A stretch of DNA of 64,000 nt from Thalassospira sp. MCCC 1A01428 (GTDB lineage: Bacteria; Pseudomonadota; Alphaproteobacteria; Rhodospirillales; Thalassospiraceae), in contig NZ_JFJZ01000004.1 in the NCBI RefSeq assembly GCF_002115825.1, forward strand, positions 124,001 through 188,000, written 5' to 3'. This document shows positions 18,314 through 27,576 of the stretch, one piece after another; the first letter of the stretch is position 1, and every line of letters begins with the position of its first letter. Both the position numbers and the translations under genes were made by a program. Under the pieces are notes generated by a model, which did no database searches, was not told the origin of the DNA, and worked only from the letters and a program-made list of their open reading frames with translations.

Positions 18314-18502
18314 TTATCCCTTGTTTTCAGCGTCCAGCACCAGACCCAGTGCTTCGATCAGGTCTTCGGTGGCGTCGATGTCATTGGCGACGAAATCCGG
18401 CAGGTTAATACCGGTGAGCTGGGGCAACAGGCTTTCCAGCACCATTGCCCGCCCATACCGCGTTACGCCGTTTTCATGAATGATAAAGGCTTGTGCAGAC
18501 AT
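18314..18502 (-). CDS. Small uncharacterised protein encoded inside the leuC-leuD operon
   Basis: A 62-residue product with no recognised family. It starts nine bases after the leuC stop codon with AAGG eight bases before its ATG, and stops four bases before leuD, so it is tightly embedded in the operon. The N-terminal half is beta-like ([20 protein letters not shown]). The second half is acidic and helical ([20 protein letters not shown]). It has no membrane segment or signal peptide and no cysteine. It has leucine content typical of a cytosolic protein rather than a leader peptide. A role in assembling or regulating the LeuCD dehydratase is possible but only positional inference. Confidence 0.75.
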   Translation of the reverse strand: MSAQAFIIHENGVTRYGRAMVLESLLPQLTGINLPDFVANDIDATEDLIEALGLVLDAENKG

Positions 18503-18511
18503 TACAAAGCC

Positions 18512-19924
18512 TTACACGATTTCAAGTTTACGAACGTCGGTCAGATGACCGGTTACTGCGGCAGCAACGGCCATTGCCGGGCTTAACAGATGGGTGCGGC
18601 CCCCGCGGCCCTGACGGCCTTCAAAGTTACGGTTCGAGGTCGATGCACACCGTTCGCCCGGTTCCAGACGGTCGGGGTTCATGGCCAGGCACATCGAGCA
18701 ACCCGGTTCGCGCCATTCAAAACCAGCTTCGATAAAGATCTGATCCAGACCTTCGGCTTCGGCCTGTTCCTTGACCAGACCGGACCCCGGCACAACCATG
18801 GCATTGACCGATGCGTCAACCTTGCGGCCTTTGGCCACAACGGCGGCAGCGCGCAAATCCTCGATCCGGCCATTGGTGCATGAACCAATGAAAACGCGGT
18901 CGATTTTAACTTCTTCCAACGGCGTACCAGCAACCAGACCCATATATTCAAGCGACCGGGCAATGGCTTTTTTCTTGCCAGCATCGGTTACATCATCCGG
19001 GCCGGGAACAACGGCACTGATCGGGGCAACGTCTTCCGGGCTGGTACCCCAGGTTACCTGCGGGATGATGTCATTGGCATCAAGTTCGACGATTTTGTCG
19101 TAATGTGCGCCTTCGTCAGATGGCAGGGTCTTCCAGTATTCAACAGCCTGTTCATATGCTGCCCCTTTGGGGGCCATCGGACGGCCTTTGATATATTCAA
19201 AGGTTTTTTCATCCGGTGCGATCAAACCGGCGCGCGCACCGCCTTCAATCGACATGTTGCAAACCGTCATGCGACCTTCCATCGACAGCGCACGAATGGC
19301 CGAACCGGCATATTCGATCACGTAACCGGTGCCGCCTGCGGTACCGATGCGGCCAATAATGGCAAGGGTGATGTCCTTTGCGGTAACACCGGGGTGCAAG
19401 TCGCCCTCAACCTTGACCAGCATGTTTTTGGCCGGTTTTTGAACCAGGGTCTGGGTTGCCAGAACATGTTCCACTTCGGATGTGCCAATCCCAAATGCCA
19501 GCGCGCCGAATGCGCCGTGGGTCGAGGTGTGCGAATCGCCGCAAACCATGGTTACACCGGGCAGGGTAAAGCCTTCTTCCGGGCCCACGATATGCACAAT
19601 ACCCTGGCGCAGATCGTTCATCGGGAAATAATGAATGCCGGTGTCGCGCGCGTTTTGATCAAGGGTATCAACCTGAATACGGCTGTCTTCTTCCTTGATG
19701 CCCTGGGAGCGGTCGGTGGTCGGCACGTTATGGTCGGGCACGGCCAGTGTCAGTTCGGGATGGCGCACTTTGCGACCAGCATTACGAAGGCCTTCAAACG
19801 CCTGCGGACTGGTAACCTCGTGAACGAGATGGCGGTCGATATAAATAAGGCAGGTGCCGTCATCCTGCGTGTTAATCACATGGCTTGCCCAAATTTTGTC
19901 AAAAAGGGTTTTCGGGTTTCCCAT
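18512..19924 (-). CDS. leuC: 3-isopropylmalate dehydratase large subunit
   Basis: LeuC carries the [4Fe-4S] cluster of isopropylmalate isomerase. The 470-residue protein has the usual bacterial length. Cluster cysteines are seen in [12 protein letters not shown] (about 350) and in the pair near 410 in [15 protein letters not shown]. The substrate loop [19 protein letters not shown] is intact. GGAGG precedes the ATG. It is the first gene of leuC-orf62-leuD-leuB; leuA is not in the window. About 580 bases of upstream DNA lie before the rplS terminator. Confidence 0.97.
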   Translation of the reverse strand: MGNPKTLFDKIWASHVINTQDDGTCLIYIDRHLVHEVTSPQAFEGLRNAGRKVRHPELTLAVPDHNVPTTDRSQGIKEEDSRIQVDTLDQNARDTGIHYFPMNDLRQGIVHIVGPEEGFTLPGVTMVCGDSHTSTHGAFGALAFGIGTSEVEHVLATQTLVQKPAKNMLVKVEGDLHPGVTAKDITLAIIGRIGTAGGTGYVIEYAGSAIRALSMEGRMTVCNMSIEGGARAGLIAPDEKTFEYIKGRPMAPKGAAYEQAVEYWKTLPSDEGAHYDKIVELDANDIIPQVTWGTSPEDVAPISAVVPGPDDVTDAGKKKAIARSLEYMGLVAGTPLEEVKIDRVFIGSCTNGRIEDLRAAAVVAKGRKVDASVNAMVVPGSGLVKEQAEAEGLDQIFIEAGFEWREPGCSMCLAMNPDRLEPGERCASTSNRNFEGRQGRGGRTHLLSPAMAVAAAVTGHLTDVRKLEIV

Positions 19925-20503
19925 CTCGACCTCCTCTCTATTCGATCCTGTGTGCGGTATTGCAAAACATGATGCGCGCGGGCAGGCGATGCGAATGATA
20001 CCGGGGCTAAAACCGTACGATCATCACGGGATAATCTGGTTTCCATGCAGGTAGCGGGTTACCGCCATTTCCTCCGGCGCAGTTTGATGCTGCGAAATAT
20101 TATTATTCAGAAACGCTTGCCCGGGGCTGTTTTTGCCGCGGGACTGTTTTTATACACGCCAGCTTGCAAATCGCAAGCGCCAGAGCGGGTGTTTTTTCAG
20201 GCGACAACATCTTTAAATTGAAATGGTCAAAATTTGGCATCTTTGGGTAGCTGATGCAGCCCATAAAGCGGGATTGAGCCCCATAGTCTAAATAGCTGAT
20301 ATAGAAAAATGTGATGGCTAAGGGTGAACAATTCCGCCAATGAGATGGTTGGCGGGTGGATTTTACCGATTCGCCATAACACAACTATTGCGTGTTTTTA
20401 TGATCGTTCAATCGCCACAAACCGGCATGGATCAATCACGGCCAATAACGCGCGAGGCACAGATACGCAAGGGGATGTGGCAGGGCAGATAAGGGTCAGG
20501 CAT
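19925..20503. other. Intergenic region upstream of leuC
   Basis: About 580 bases between leuC and the rplS terminator, presumably containing the leu promoter. I looked for a leucine-rich leader peptide on the minus strand and found only a 14-codon frame with a single Leu and a poorly spaced GGAGG. No convincing attenuator, RNA gene or conserved protein is visible. Confidence 0.5.
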
Positions 20504-20538
20504 AAAAAAACGGGCCCATTTTGCAATGGACCCGTTTT
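20504..20538 (-). terminator. Intrinsic terminator of the rpsP-rimM-trmD-rplS operon
   Basis: A 14-bp stem with one mismatch (AAAACGGGTCCATT / AATGGGCCCGTTTT on the minus strand, 4-nt loop) ends in TTTTTTT, about 30 bases after the rplS stop codon. Confidence 0.93.
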
Positions 20539-20565
20539 GTGCTGTCCGGTTGCCCGGTGGTCAGC

Positions 20566-20970
20566 TTACTTCTTGCGTTCAGCCGCAGTCAGCTTGCCTT
20601 TGTGACCATTGGTCTGTTCGGCGATACGTGCCGACTTACCAGTACGGCCGCGCAGGTAGTAAAGCTTTGCACGACGAACATCACCACGACGTACGACTTC
20701 GATTTTGTCGATGGCCGGGGAATAGTTCTGGAAAATACGCTCAACACCTTCACCCGATGCGATTTTACGCACGGTGAAAGAAGAGTTCAGGCCGCGGTTT
20801 TTACGCGCGATGCAAACGCCTTCGAACTGCTGAATACGCTCACGCGTGCCTTCAACAACTTTCAGGTGAACGCGAACGGTGTCACCGGCATCAAATTCCG
20901 GCACAGCGCGCTTTTCGGAGATTTTATCAAGCTGATCTTTTTCGATCTGCTGAATGATTGCATTGGTCAT
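20566..20970 (-). CDS. rplS: 50S ribosomal protein L19
   Basis: L19 sits at the interface of the two ribosomal subunits. The 134-residue protein starts [14 protein letters not shown] and contains the conserved [22 protein letters not shown] and [18 protein letters not shown] blocks. It is slightly longer than the E. coli protein, with a basic C-terminal tail. Its start overlaps the trmD stop by four bases (ATGA), so the two are translationally coupled. Confidence 0.98.
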   Translation of the reverse strand: MTNAIIQQIEKDQLDKISEKRAVPEFDAGDTVRVHLKVVEGTRERIQQFEGVCIARKNRGLNSSFTVRKIASGEGVERIFQNYSPAIDKIEVVRRGDVRRAKLYYLRGRTGKSARIAEQTNGHKGKLTAAERKK

Positions 20971-21689
20971 GATTTAACCCTCTTTGCTGGGCCCGTGGCA
21001 ACATACTGATCCCAAAGGTCAGGACGCCGTTCACGAGTGATTTCTTCTGCCTGGTCAAGCCGCCAGGCCTGTATCTTGGCATGATGCCCGGAGAGTAGAA
21101 TTTCCGGCACGTCACGCCCGTTCCAATTGGCCGGGCGCGTGTAATGCGGATATTCCAGCAACCCGGTTTCAAAGCTTTCCTCATCGACGGAAGCAGCGGT
21201 ATTCACCACTCCTTCGATCAGGCGTATGCACGATTCAATCAGGACCATGGCCGGCAATTCGCCGCCCATAAGGATGTAATCGCCAATGCTGATTTCCTCG
21301 ACCTGGTGTTCATCCAGTACACGTTGGTCGATACCTTCGTAACGACCGCATAACAGCATCACACCCGGTCCCGCTGCCAGTTCACGGCAGCGTTTCTGGT
21401 TCAGCATCTTTCCCCGCGGGCTGAGATAAATCAGCGGTAATTCCGGTGCCGAAGCACGAAGTTCACGCAGGGCGGCATCGACGATATCGGGGCGCATGAC
21501 CATACCGGCCCCACCCCCGAAAGGATTATCGTCAACCGTGCGGTGGCGGTCCGTCGCATGGTCGCGAATGTCTTTGACATCCAGCGACCAGATCCCGTTT
21601 TCCAATGCCTTGCCAGCCAAAGCCTGGCCGACGGCACCGGGAAACATTTCCGGGAACAGGGTTGCGACCTTGGCCTGCCACACGGGCAT
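20967..21689 (-). CDS. trmD: tRNA (guanine-N1)-methyltransferase
   Basis: TrmD methylates G37 next to the anticodon, preventing frameshifts. The 240-residue protein has the SPOUT-fold knot region with [17 protein letters not shown] and [17 protein letters not shown], and the early [16 protein letters not shown] substrate loop. It begins two bases after the rimM stop and overlaps rplS by four, as in most Proteobacteria. Confidence 0.97.
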   Translation of the reverse strand: MPVWQAKVATLFPEMFPGAVGQALAGKALENGIWSLDVKDIRDHATDRHRTVDDNPFGGGAGMVMRPDIVDAALRELRASAPELPLIYLSPRGKMLNQKRCRELAAGPGVMLLCGRYEGIDQRVLDEHQVEEISIGDYILMGGELPAMVLIESCIRLIEGVVNTAASVDEESFETGLLEYPHYTRPANWNGRDVPEILLSGHHAKIQAWRLDQAEEITRERRPDLWDQYVATGPAKRVKS

Positions 21690-21691
21690 CC

Positions 21692-22366
21692 TCAGGCCTC
21701 CTTTCCGCTGCCGGTCGCGGTTTCCGCGCCTGCCGCATCTGCGGTCACGGCTTCGGAGTCGCGGTCGGCCTGGGTGTTGTTGCGTGATTTTGATGCGCGA
21801 CGCGGGCGATTGCCCGGTCCTTCATCTTCCTGCAACAGCCCCTCGGGCGGATTAACCACCAGCTTGCGTTCCGACAAAACCACTTCTGGCACAACTGCGC
21901 GGGTAAACGGCAACACAACAACTTTTCCCCGGCCTTCTTCCAGGGCGATTTCGATCACATCGCCCGCCCCAAAGTCAGCCACGCCGCGGACGGTGCCAAA
22001 AACAGATCCATCAACATGGATCGCTTTCAGACCGACCAGATCGGCAAGATAGAATTCGTCGTCTGTTTCCGTGTCCGGCAATGCCGCCCGTGGAATATGA
22101 AGCCGGGTTCCGCGCAGTCGTTCAGCACCGTCACGGTCATTGACACCATCGATCTTGGCGATCAACTGGTCACGAACGTGGCCAACGGGCGACAGTTTGA
22201 ATTTCTGTTTCCCTTTGGCATCAAATAACGGGCCATAACCAACCAGATTATCCGGATCGACGGTATAGCTTTTGACGCGCACGGCACCGCGCACCCCGTG
22301 AGGGGCCGTGATCATGCCGATGCAGACAAAATCTGTATCGCTTTTGGATTTGCGGTTCTCAGCCAT
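21692..22366 (-). CDS. rimM: Ribosome maturation factor RimM
   Basis: RimM helps assemble the 30S head around S19. The N-terminal half (about 15-95) has the RimM start [21 protein letters not shown], and the PRC-barrel half (about 100-170) has [15 protein letters not shown] and [11 protein letters not shown]. The 224-residue length exceeds the usual 165-185 because of a charged, low-complexity tail after about residue 175 (many Arg, Ser, Asp, Ala). It lies between rpsP and trmD, with 48 bases to rpsP. Confidence 0.95.
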   Translation of the reverse strand: MAENRKSKSDTDFVCIGMITAPHGVRGAVRVKSYTVDPDNLVGYGPLFDAKGKQKFKLSPVGHVRDQLIAKIDGVNDRDGAERLRGTRLHIPRAALPDTETDDEFYLADLVGLKAIHVDGSVFGTVRGVADFGAGDVIEIALEEGRGKVVVLPFTRAVVPEVVLSERKLVVNPPEGLLQEDEGPGNRPRRASKSRNNTQADRDSEAVTADAAGAETATGSGKEA

Positions 22367-22414
22367 GTCAGTTCACAATTACCTGGTATCTGATCAGATC
22401 GTACGATCAGCCAA

Positions 22415-22792
22415 TTATTCGCTAGCAGCTTCGGCAGCAGCTTCAGCAGCGGCAGCTTCTTTTTCAGCCTTTTCACGAAGACGTTCCTGGGCTTTCGCCT
22501 TCGGAGCAGACTTCTTGGGCTGTTCGGTCGGCTTGAACGCATCAGCCAGACCAGCTTTACCCAGGAAACGGGCAACGCGTTCGGTCGGCTGGGCGCCAAC
22601 GCCAAGCCAGTATTTAATGCGCTCTTCTTTGAAGGTAACGCGGTTGTCAGCTTCTTTCGGAAGCATCGGATCATAGGTTCCGACCTTTTCGATGAAGCTA
22701 CCGTCGCGAGGCGCACGGGCGTCAGCAACTACGATGCGGTAGTAAGGACGCTTTTTGGCACCGCCACGGGAGAGACGAATCTTGACAGCCAT
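22415..22792 (-). CDS. rpsP: 30S ribosomal protein S16
   Basis: S16 is an early-assembly protein of the 30S subunit. The first 80 residues are canonical ([20 protein letters not shown], then [10 protein letters not shown] and [16 protein letters not shown]). The remaining 45 form an Ala/Glu/Lys-rich tail ending [10 protein letters not shown], common in Alphaproteobacteria, where S16 reaches 110-130 residues. AAAGGAA precedes the ATG. First gene of the rpsP-rimM-trmD-rplS unit and 142 bases downstream of ffh. Confidence 0.97.
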   Translation of the reverse strand: MAVKIRLSRGGAKKRPYYRIVVADARAPRDGSFIEKVGTYDPMLPKEADNRVTFKEERIKYWLGVGAQPTERVARFLGKAGLADAFKPTEQPKKSAPKAKAQERLREKAEKEAAAAEAAAEAASE

Positions 22793-22934
22793 TCGGATAA
22801 GTTCCTTTCAGCTCGGGTTTAGTAGTCTTTACGTTACGGCCCCTTGCAGGGCCAATTTGATCCGGTTCGAATGAACCTTTAAGCAAGGTTCGTGCGAGAC
22901 CGCTTGATGTGGTTCTTTCGAACCGGGGGCCTGG

Positions 22935-24416
22935 TTATTTCTTTTTACCAAACCCCGGAAAGCCCGGCGGCAATGCACCGCCGCCCAATCCCGGAAGTTT
23001 CGGCATACCGCCGCCCATACCGGGAAAACCTTTGGGAAGCTGAAGATCTCCAGCATCCCCGCCTTCCAGCATGGATGGGTCCATCTGGGGCATACCTTTG
23101 CCAAACATTCCCTTTTTGCCCATTTTGCCGACCTTTTTAATCATCGTCGCCATGGTCTGGTACTGTTTGAGAAGTTTGTTGACGTCCTGAACACTCAGGC
23201 CGCAACCAGCTGCAATACGTTTCTTGCGCGATGCCTTGATCAGCGCGGGGTTCTCGCGCTCTTTCACGGTCATCGACTGAATGATTGCTTCCTGGTGTTT
23301 TAACAGTTTCGGGTCGATCTTGGTTTGGGCCATCTGCTTTTTCATCGCACCCATGCCCGGCAACATGCCCATGATGCCCGAAAGATCGCCCATTTTCTGA
23401 AGCTGTTTAAGCTGCGCGAGAAGGTCGTTCAGGTCGAACTGGCCTTTCTGCAGCTTTTTGGCCATCTTTTCAGCGTCTTCACGCTCGATGGTTTCGGCTG
23501 CACGTTCAACCAGGCTAACCACGTCGCCCATGCCCAGGATACGGCCAGCGATACGATCAGGATGGAAGGGTTCCATCTCGTCGATTTTTTCGCCAACACC
23601 CAGCATCTTGATCGGACAACCGGTAATCTGACGCATCGACAGGGCCGCACCACCGCGTGCATCGCCGTCAACACGGGTCAGAACGATACCGGTAATGCCA
23701 ACCTTGTCGGCAAATTCCTTGGCAACGTTCACGGCATCCTGGCCGGTCATGGCATCGGTGACCAGCAGGGTTTCAGTCGGCTTTACCGCATCACGGACCT
23801 GGGCGACTTCGCTCATCAGTTCCATGTCGATATGCAGGCGGCCCGCCGTATCAAGGATCACGGCATCAAAGCCTTCCTTGCGACCCATATCCATGGCGCG
23901 CCTGGCAATCGCAACCGGCTTTTCGCCCATAATGATCGGCAGGGCATGCAGGCCATTGGCATCGGCCAGAATTTTAAGCTGCTGCTGGGCGGCCGGGCGA
24001 TAAATATCGAGCGAGGCCAGCAGGACTTTTTTATTGCGCTTTTGGGTCAGGTGCAGGGCAATTTTGGCGGAACTGGTGGTTTTACCCGACCCCTGCAAAC
24101 CAACCATCAAAATCGGCACCGGCGGGGTGGCAGCAAGATTGATTTCTTCGCCATCGCCCAGCATGTTTTTAAGTTCATCATGGACGATCTTGACGACCAT
24201 CTGGCCCGGCGTTACCGACCGTAAAACATCCTGGCCTACGGCGCGTTCGGTCGCTTTGCTGATGAAATCTTTAACAACGGGAAGGGCGACGTCAGCCTCA
24301 AGCAGGGCGACTCGAACTTCGCGCATGGCTTCGCGGACGTCAGATTCCTTTAACGCACCGCGTTTACGCAGTTTGTCGAGAACGCCGCCAAGCCGATCGC
24401 TAAGTCCTTCAAACAT
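22935..24416 (-). CDS. ffh: Signal recognition particle protein Ffh
   Basis: Ffh binds the SRP RNA and signal sequences and delivers translating ribosomes to FtsY at the inner membrane. The 493-residue product has the N domain (1-85), the G domain with GLQGSGKTTSSAK near 105 and DTAGRLHID near 188, and the methionine-rich M domain after about 325. The final 60 residues are Gly/Pro/Met-rich (GFPGMGGGMP style), longer than in E. coli. I start at MFEGLSDRLG; a longer frame to 24461 adds 15 residues unlike any Ffh. The SRP RNA gene itself is not seen nearby. Confidence 0.97.
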   Translation of the reverse strand: MFEGLSDRLGGVLDKLRKRGALKESDVREAMREVRVALLEADVALPVVKDFISKATERAVGQDVLRSVTPGQMVVKIVHDELKNMLGDGEEINLAATPPVPILMVGLQGSGKTTSSAKIALHLTQKRNKKVLLASLDIYRPAAQQQLKILADANGLHALPIIMGEKPVAIARRAMDMGRKEGFDAVILDTAGRLHIDMELMSEVAQVRDAVKPTETLLVTDAMTGQDAVNVAKEFADKVGITGIVLTRVDGDARGGAALSMRQITGCPIKMLGVGEKIDEMEPFHPDRIAGRILGMGDVVSLVERAAETIEREDAEKMAKKLQKGQFDLNDLLAQLKQLQKMGDLSGIMGMLPGMGAMKKQMAQTKIDPKLLKHQEAIIQSMTVKERENPALIKASRKKRIAAGCGLSVQDVNKLLKQYQTMATMIKKVGKMGKKGMFGKGMPQMDPSMLEGGDAGDLQLPKGFPGMGGGMPKLPGLGGGALPPGFPGFGKKK

Positions 24417-24461
24417 CCCATATCCCGTCTGTTTGCCGGTGTTTCCACCATGTGCGCACAA

Positions 24462-24499
24462 AAAAAATTTGCCCAGTGCTCGAAATCTCGAGGACTGGG
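24462..24499 (-). terminator. Intrinsic terminator after panC
   Basis: On the minus strand a stem CCCAGT-CTCGA / TCGAG-ACTGGG (one bulged pair, 4-nt loop) is followed by CAAATTTTTTTT. It lies about 175 bases past panC and just before ffh, separating panBC from the ffh transcript. A second, T-less hairpin CCGTCC / GGACGG lies at 24638-24653. Confidence 0.85.
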
Positions 24500-24673
24500 G
24501 GAGTCACCATACGGATGACCTTTGCTGTGGGGTGTTTAAGTGAGAGCCGGGTAAGAGTCAAGCCCAAAGCAAGGTAAAAGGCCCGGTTTCTGCGCTTTTC
24601 GCTATAAAGACTTCATGGCGCAGGGGGCGCGGCGAGTCCGTCCTGTCGGACGGTCGCAAAAGCCGCCCTATCG

Positions 24674-25543
24674 TCAGGTATCGGGGCAATCTGGCTGGTT
24701 AATTGCCAGATTATCGATCAGGCGCGCTTTGCCCAGCCGTGCTGCAACAAAAACCCGGGCCGGACGGTTTACAACCCCTTGCATCAGTTCCAAAGTTTCG
24801 GCATCGCGAATTTCCAGATAATCAATCGGGGAAAACCCGGCAGCGGCAATTTGTTGACGCCCTGTTTCCAGCAACGGTTCAATGGCATCACCGTTAGCGG
24901 CCCGTGCGGCAATCTCCGATAGAACCGCAAACAGGGTGGTTGCGATTTGGCGTTCATCAACAGAGAGATAGCGGTTGCGCGATGACATCGCCAATCCGTC
25001 ATTTTCCCGATGGATCGGCGCACCGATGATCGATACCGGAATGTTGAGATCGGTAACAAAGCGCTTGATTACCATTAATTGCTGGTAATCCTTTTCGCCA
25101 AACAGCGCGACATCGGGCAGGGATTGCAGCAGCAATTTGCTAACCACTTGTGCCATGCCGTCAAAATGGCCGGGGCGCGAGGCACCACACAGCATGTCGG
25201 TCATTTTATCGATATGCAGGCGGGTGGCAAAGCCGGTGGGATACATTTCCTCCACCGTCGGGGCAAAACATAACTCGACCCCCGCTTCATCCATAATTGC
25301 CTGGTCGTCGGGCAGGGTGCGCGGGTAAGCAGCAAAATCTTCGGTTGGGCCAAACTGGGTTGGATTAACAAAAACACTGACGATCACCCGGTCAGCATAT
25401 TTCCGGGCCAGCTTTGTCAGGCTGATATGGCCTTCATGCAAGGCGCCCATCGTGGGGACAAGCGCAATTTTGAGGCCTTCTGCGCGCCATTTGGAAACCT
25501 GGGCGCGCAGATCGGCGACGGTGTGAACTGTAAGCAGGCTCAT
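24674..25543 (-). CDS. panC: Pantothenate synthetase
   Basis: PanC condenses pantoate and beta-alanine using ATP, the last step of pantothenate (vitamin B5) synthesis. The 289-residue protein carries the nucleotidyltransferase motif HEGH (36-39) in VPTMGALHEGHISL, then VSVFVNPTQFGPTEDF. The second ATP motif is MSSRNRYLS near 185. It begins 19 bases after panB and ends in a strong terminator. Confidence 0.97.
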   Translation of the reverse strand: MSLLTVHTVADLRAQVSKWRAEGLKIALVPTMGALHEGHISLTKLARKYADRVIVSVFVNPTQFGPTEDFAAYPRTLPDDQAIMDEAGVELCFAPTVEEMYPTGFATRLHIDKMTDMLCGASRPGHFDGMAQVVSKLLLQSLPDVALFGEKDYQQLMVIKRFVTDLNIPVSIIGAPIHRENDGLAMSSRNRYLSVDERQIATTLFAVLSEIAARAANGDAIEPLLETGRQQIAAAGFSPIDYLEIRDAETLELMQGVVNRPARVFVAARLGKARLIDNLAINQPDCPDT

Positions 25544-25562
25544 GTCTTGAAAATCGCTTGTC

Positions 25563-26411
25563 TTATTTTACCGCGCGTAAATTGCCCGGTTTTGCCATGC
25601 CATAACAATGCTCGTCAGCCGGAAAGCTCCGGTTGCGCACATCGGTGGCATAACTGGCTGCTGCGTCGGCCACCTGGTCGCCCAGACTGGCATAACGTTT
25701 GACAAATTTTGGCGTGAAGTCGGAAAACAGGCCCAGCATGTCTTCGGTAACCAGAACTTGCCCATCGCAAGCCGCCGATGCCCCGATACCGATGGTGGGA
25801 ATGTCTATTTCGGCGGTAATGGCACGGGCAACGGCTTCGACCGTGCCTTCAATAACAACACTGAACGCGCCGGCTTTTGCCACGGCTTTGGCATCAAGCA
25901 TAACCTTGCTGGCTGTTGCCTCGTCGCGACCCTGCGATTTGAAGCCACCCAGTGTATTCACCTGCTGTGGCATCAGGCCGATATGGGCCATAACGGGAAC
26001 GCCGCGCCGGGTTAGAAATTCGATGGTGTCGGCCAGTTCGGCGCCACCTTCAAGTTTAACAGCCGCACATCCGGTTTCTGCCAGAATATGCGCTGCAGTG
26101 CGAAATGCCTGTTCTTTGGATTCCTGATAGCTGCCAAAGGGCAGGTCAATAACGACACAGGCCGTTTTGCTGCCGCGCATCACAGCCTTGCCGTGGTTGA
26201 CCATCATGTCAACCGTTACAGCCAGTGTGTTTTCCATGCCGTACACCACTGTGCCAACGGAATCGCCAACCAAAAGCAGGTCGCAGTGGGCATCCAGGCG
26301 TTGGGCAATGGGCGTGGTATAGGCAGTCAGGCAGACAATCGGGTCGCCGCCCTTGCGGGCACGAAGGGCAGGAACCGTGACCCGACCCTTTTTATTGGTG
26401 GTGGTGCTCAT
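25563..26411 (-). CDS. panB: 3-methyl-2-oxobutanoate hydroxymethyltransferase
   Basis: PanB transfers a hydroxymethyl group from methylenetetrahydrofolate to 2-oxoisovalerate, giving ketopantoate. The 282-residue TIM-barrel protein has the signature [13 protein letters not shown] near 46, metal and substrate residues in [17 protein letters not shown] and the late [14 protein letters not shown]. It is first of the panB-panC pair. The methylene-THF it uses is the product side of FolD, encoded at the window's left end. Confidence 0.97.
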   Translation of the reverse strand: MSTTTNKKGRVTVPALRARKGGDPIVCLTAYTTPIAQRLDAHCDLLLVGDSVGTVVYGMENTLAVTVDMMVNHGKAVMRGSKTACVVIDLPFGSYQESKEQAFRTAAHILAETGCAAVKLEGGAELADTIEFLTRRGVPVMAHIGLMPQQVNTLGGFKSQGRDEATASKVMLDAKAVAKAGAFSVVIEGTVEAVARAITAEIDIPTIGIGASAACDGQVLVTEDMLGLFSDFTPKFVKRYASLGDQVADAAASYATDVRNRSFPADEHCYGMAKPGNLRAVK

Positions 26412-26589
26412 GACGTTTCTCCGCCGGGTTTACCGGTATGTGCAGCCCGGTCTCCGCCGGACGGGCAGTCATGTTTACAATAGGATGACAGCAGGCGCGA
26501 AATATTTTTTCGCAGTTGCGTATGCACTTTGGTCAGGGGTGGTTCCCGTTTGCAGGCGTGACCTTAAATAAACAAACATTTACAGGGCC

Positions 26590-27288
26590 TTAAAGCCCTT
26601 CTGCCAGGTCTTCCAGCATTCCCATGCCAATGGCTTCAATATGTTTGTTGTCTTTAAGTGAAATGGTCGATTCCTTGCGCAATTGCGTCAGGGTGCGCGA
26701 TACCGTTTCAATGGTCAGGCCCAGATAGTCCGCAATATCAGAACGGCTCATTGGTACTTCGATGGCATCGGCATCGACACCGCGATGTTCCTGGCGGCGG
26801 GCCAGCATCAGCAAAAATGATGCGACTTTTTCCTTGGCTGTCTTGCGCCCCAAAAGCAGCATCTGGTCCTGTGCTGCAGCGAGTTCGTCAACCGCCATGC
26901 CCAGCATGCGTTTTTCAAGGCGCGGATATTCGTCAAACAGGCGTTCCAGTTTCTGCCGCGGAAAACGACAAGCTGTTACCGGTTCGATGGCTTCGGCGGT
27001 GTAGCTGTAAGTCTGGTTAAGCGCCAGACCCAGAAAATCACCGGCAAACAGAAAGCCGGTAATCTGGCGGCGGCCATCGCCTAGAAGTTTGTAAAGCTTC
27101 ACCGAACCCGATGTTACATTGAACACATAGTCGGCATCTTCAGCTTCATGAAAAATGGTGCTGTGGCTGTCATACTGAACATGGGTCAGCAACTGACGCA
27201 GGCGCGTGTGTTCTTCACCGTGTAAGGCAGAGCAAAAGGTAAGGTCCCGAATATCACAGGCCTCACAAAGCTGGGAACGAACCGCCAT
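26590..27288 (-). CDS. fnr: FNR-type oxygen-responsive transcriptional regulator (Crp/Fnr family)
   Basis: A 232-residue global regulator. N-terminal cysteines Cys8, Cys11 and Cys19 plus Cys107 fit the four ligands of an oxygen-labile [4Fe-4S] cluster. The cyclic-nucleotide-like beta-roll spans about 30-140. The C-terminal helix-turn-helix (about 180-205) has the recognition residues of FNR (ETVSR in GLTIETVSRTLTQL), predicting a TTGAT-N4-ATCAA site. GGAG precedes the ATG. It lies 95 bases downstream of ccoS, beside the oxidase genes it is expected to control. FnrN and FixK-type names are alternatives; the cysteines favour FNR/FnrN. Confidence 0.93.
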   Translation of the reverse strand: MAVRSQLCEACDIRDLTFCSALHGEEHTRLRQLLTHVQYDSHSTIFHEAEDADYVFNVTSGSVKLYKLLGDGRRQITGFLFAGDFLGLALNQTYSYTAEAIEPVTACRFPRQKLERLFDEYPRLEKRMLGMAVDELAAAQDQMLLLGRKTAKEKVASFLLMLARRQEHRGVDADAIEVPMSRSDIADYLGLTIETVSRTLTQLRKESTISLKDNKHIEAIGMGMLEDLAEGL

Positions 27289-27383
27289 CTGTTTCTCCGA
27301 GGCTGTACAGTGTATACGCGCACAAACTGGAATTACTTTAGACGATTGTGATGAAAGGATACAAGCTATTCATTTCATCATCG

Positions 27384-27560
27384 TCATTTTGGTCCTGGGT
27401 TGTTTTTCGGGGCGACGTTTTCGTCGTCGTCGAACAGGATCCGGTTTGCGGCACCATCCATATCGTCGAATTGCCCGGACTTCAATGCCCATAAAAATGC
27501 ACCCAGGCCCAAAAGTCCGAGAAATAATGCGATAGGGATTAAAAGCAGCAGGTTGCTCAT
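27384..27560 (-). CDS. ccoS: Cbb3-type cytochrome oxidase assembly protein CcoS
   Basis: A short gene of 58 codons. The product begins MSNLLLLIPIALFLGLLGLGA, a single membrane helix, followed by the CcoS hallmark WALKSGQFDDMDGAANRIL and an acidic tail (FDDDEN). CcoS is needed to place cofactors (copper, heme) in the catalytic subunit. It starts 16 bases after ccoI and is the last gene of ccoGHIS. Confidence 0.95.
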   Translation of the reverse strand: MSNLLLLIPIALFLGLLGLGAFLWALKSGQFDDMDGAANRILFDDDENVAPKNNPGPK

Positions 27561-27576
27561 GATATTTTCTCTGTGG

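Noticed and set aside
20000-20100. A possible leader peptide upstream of leuC (14 codons after GGAGG on the minus strand)
   Set aside because: Only one leucine codon, poor ribosome-binding spacing, and no attenuator hairpins follow, so leucine attenuation is not supported.
22850-22925. tRNA-like GGTTCGAAT sequence and hairpins between rpsP and ffh
   Set aside because: The T-loop-like bases are not followed by an acceptor stem or anticodon arm; I can only support two simple inverted repeats.
23325-24224. A 299-codon plus-strand frame opposite ffh
   Set aside because: Shadow of a strongly conserved gene; no start signals and no recognisable protein features.
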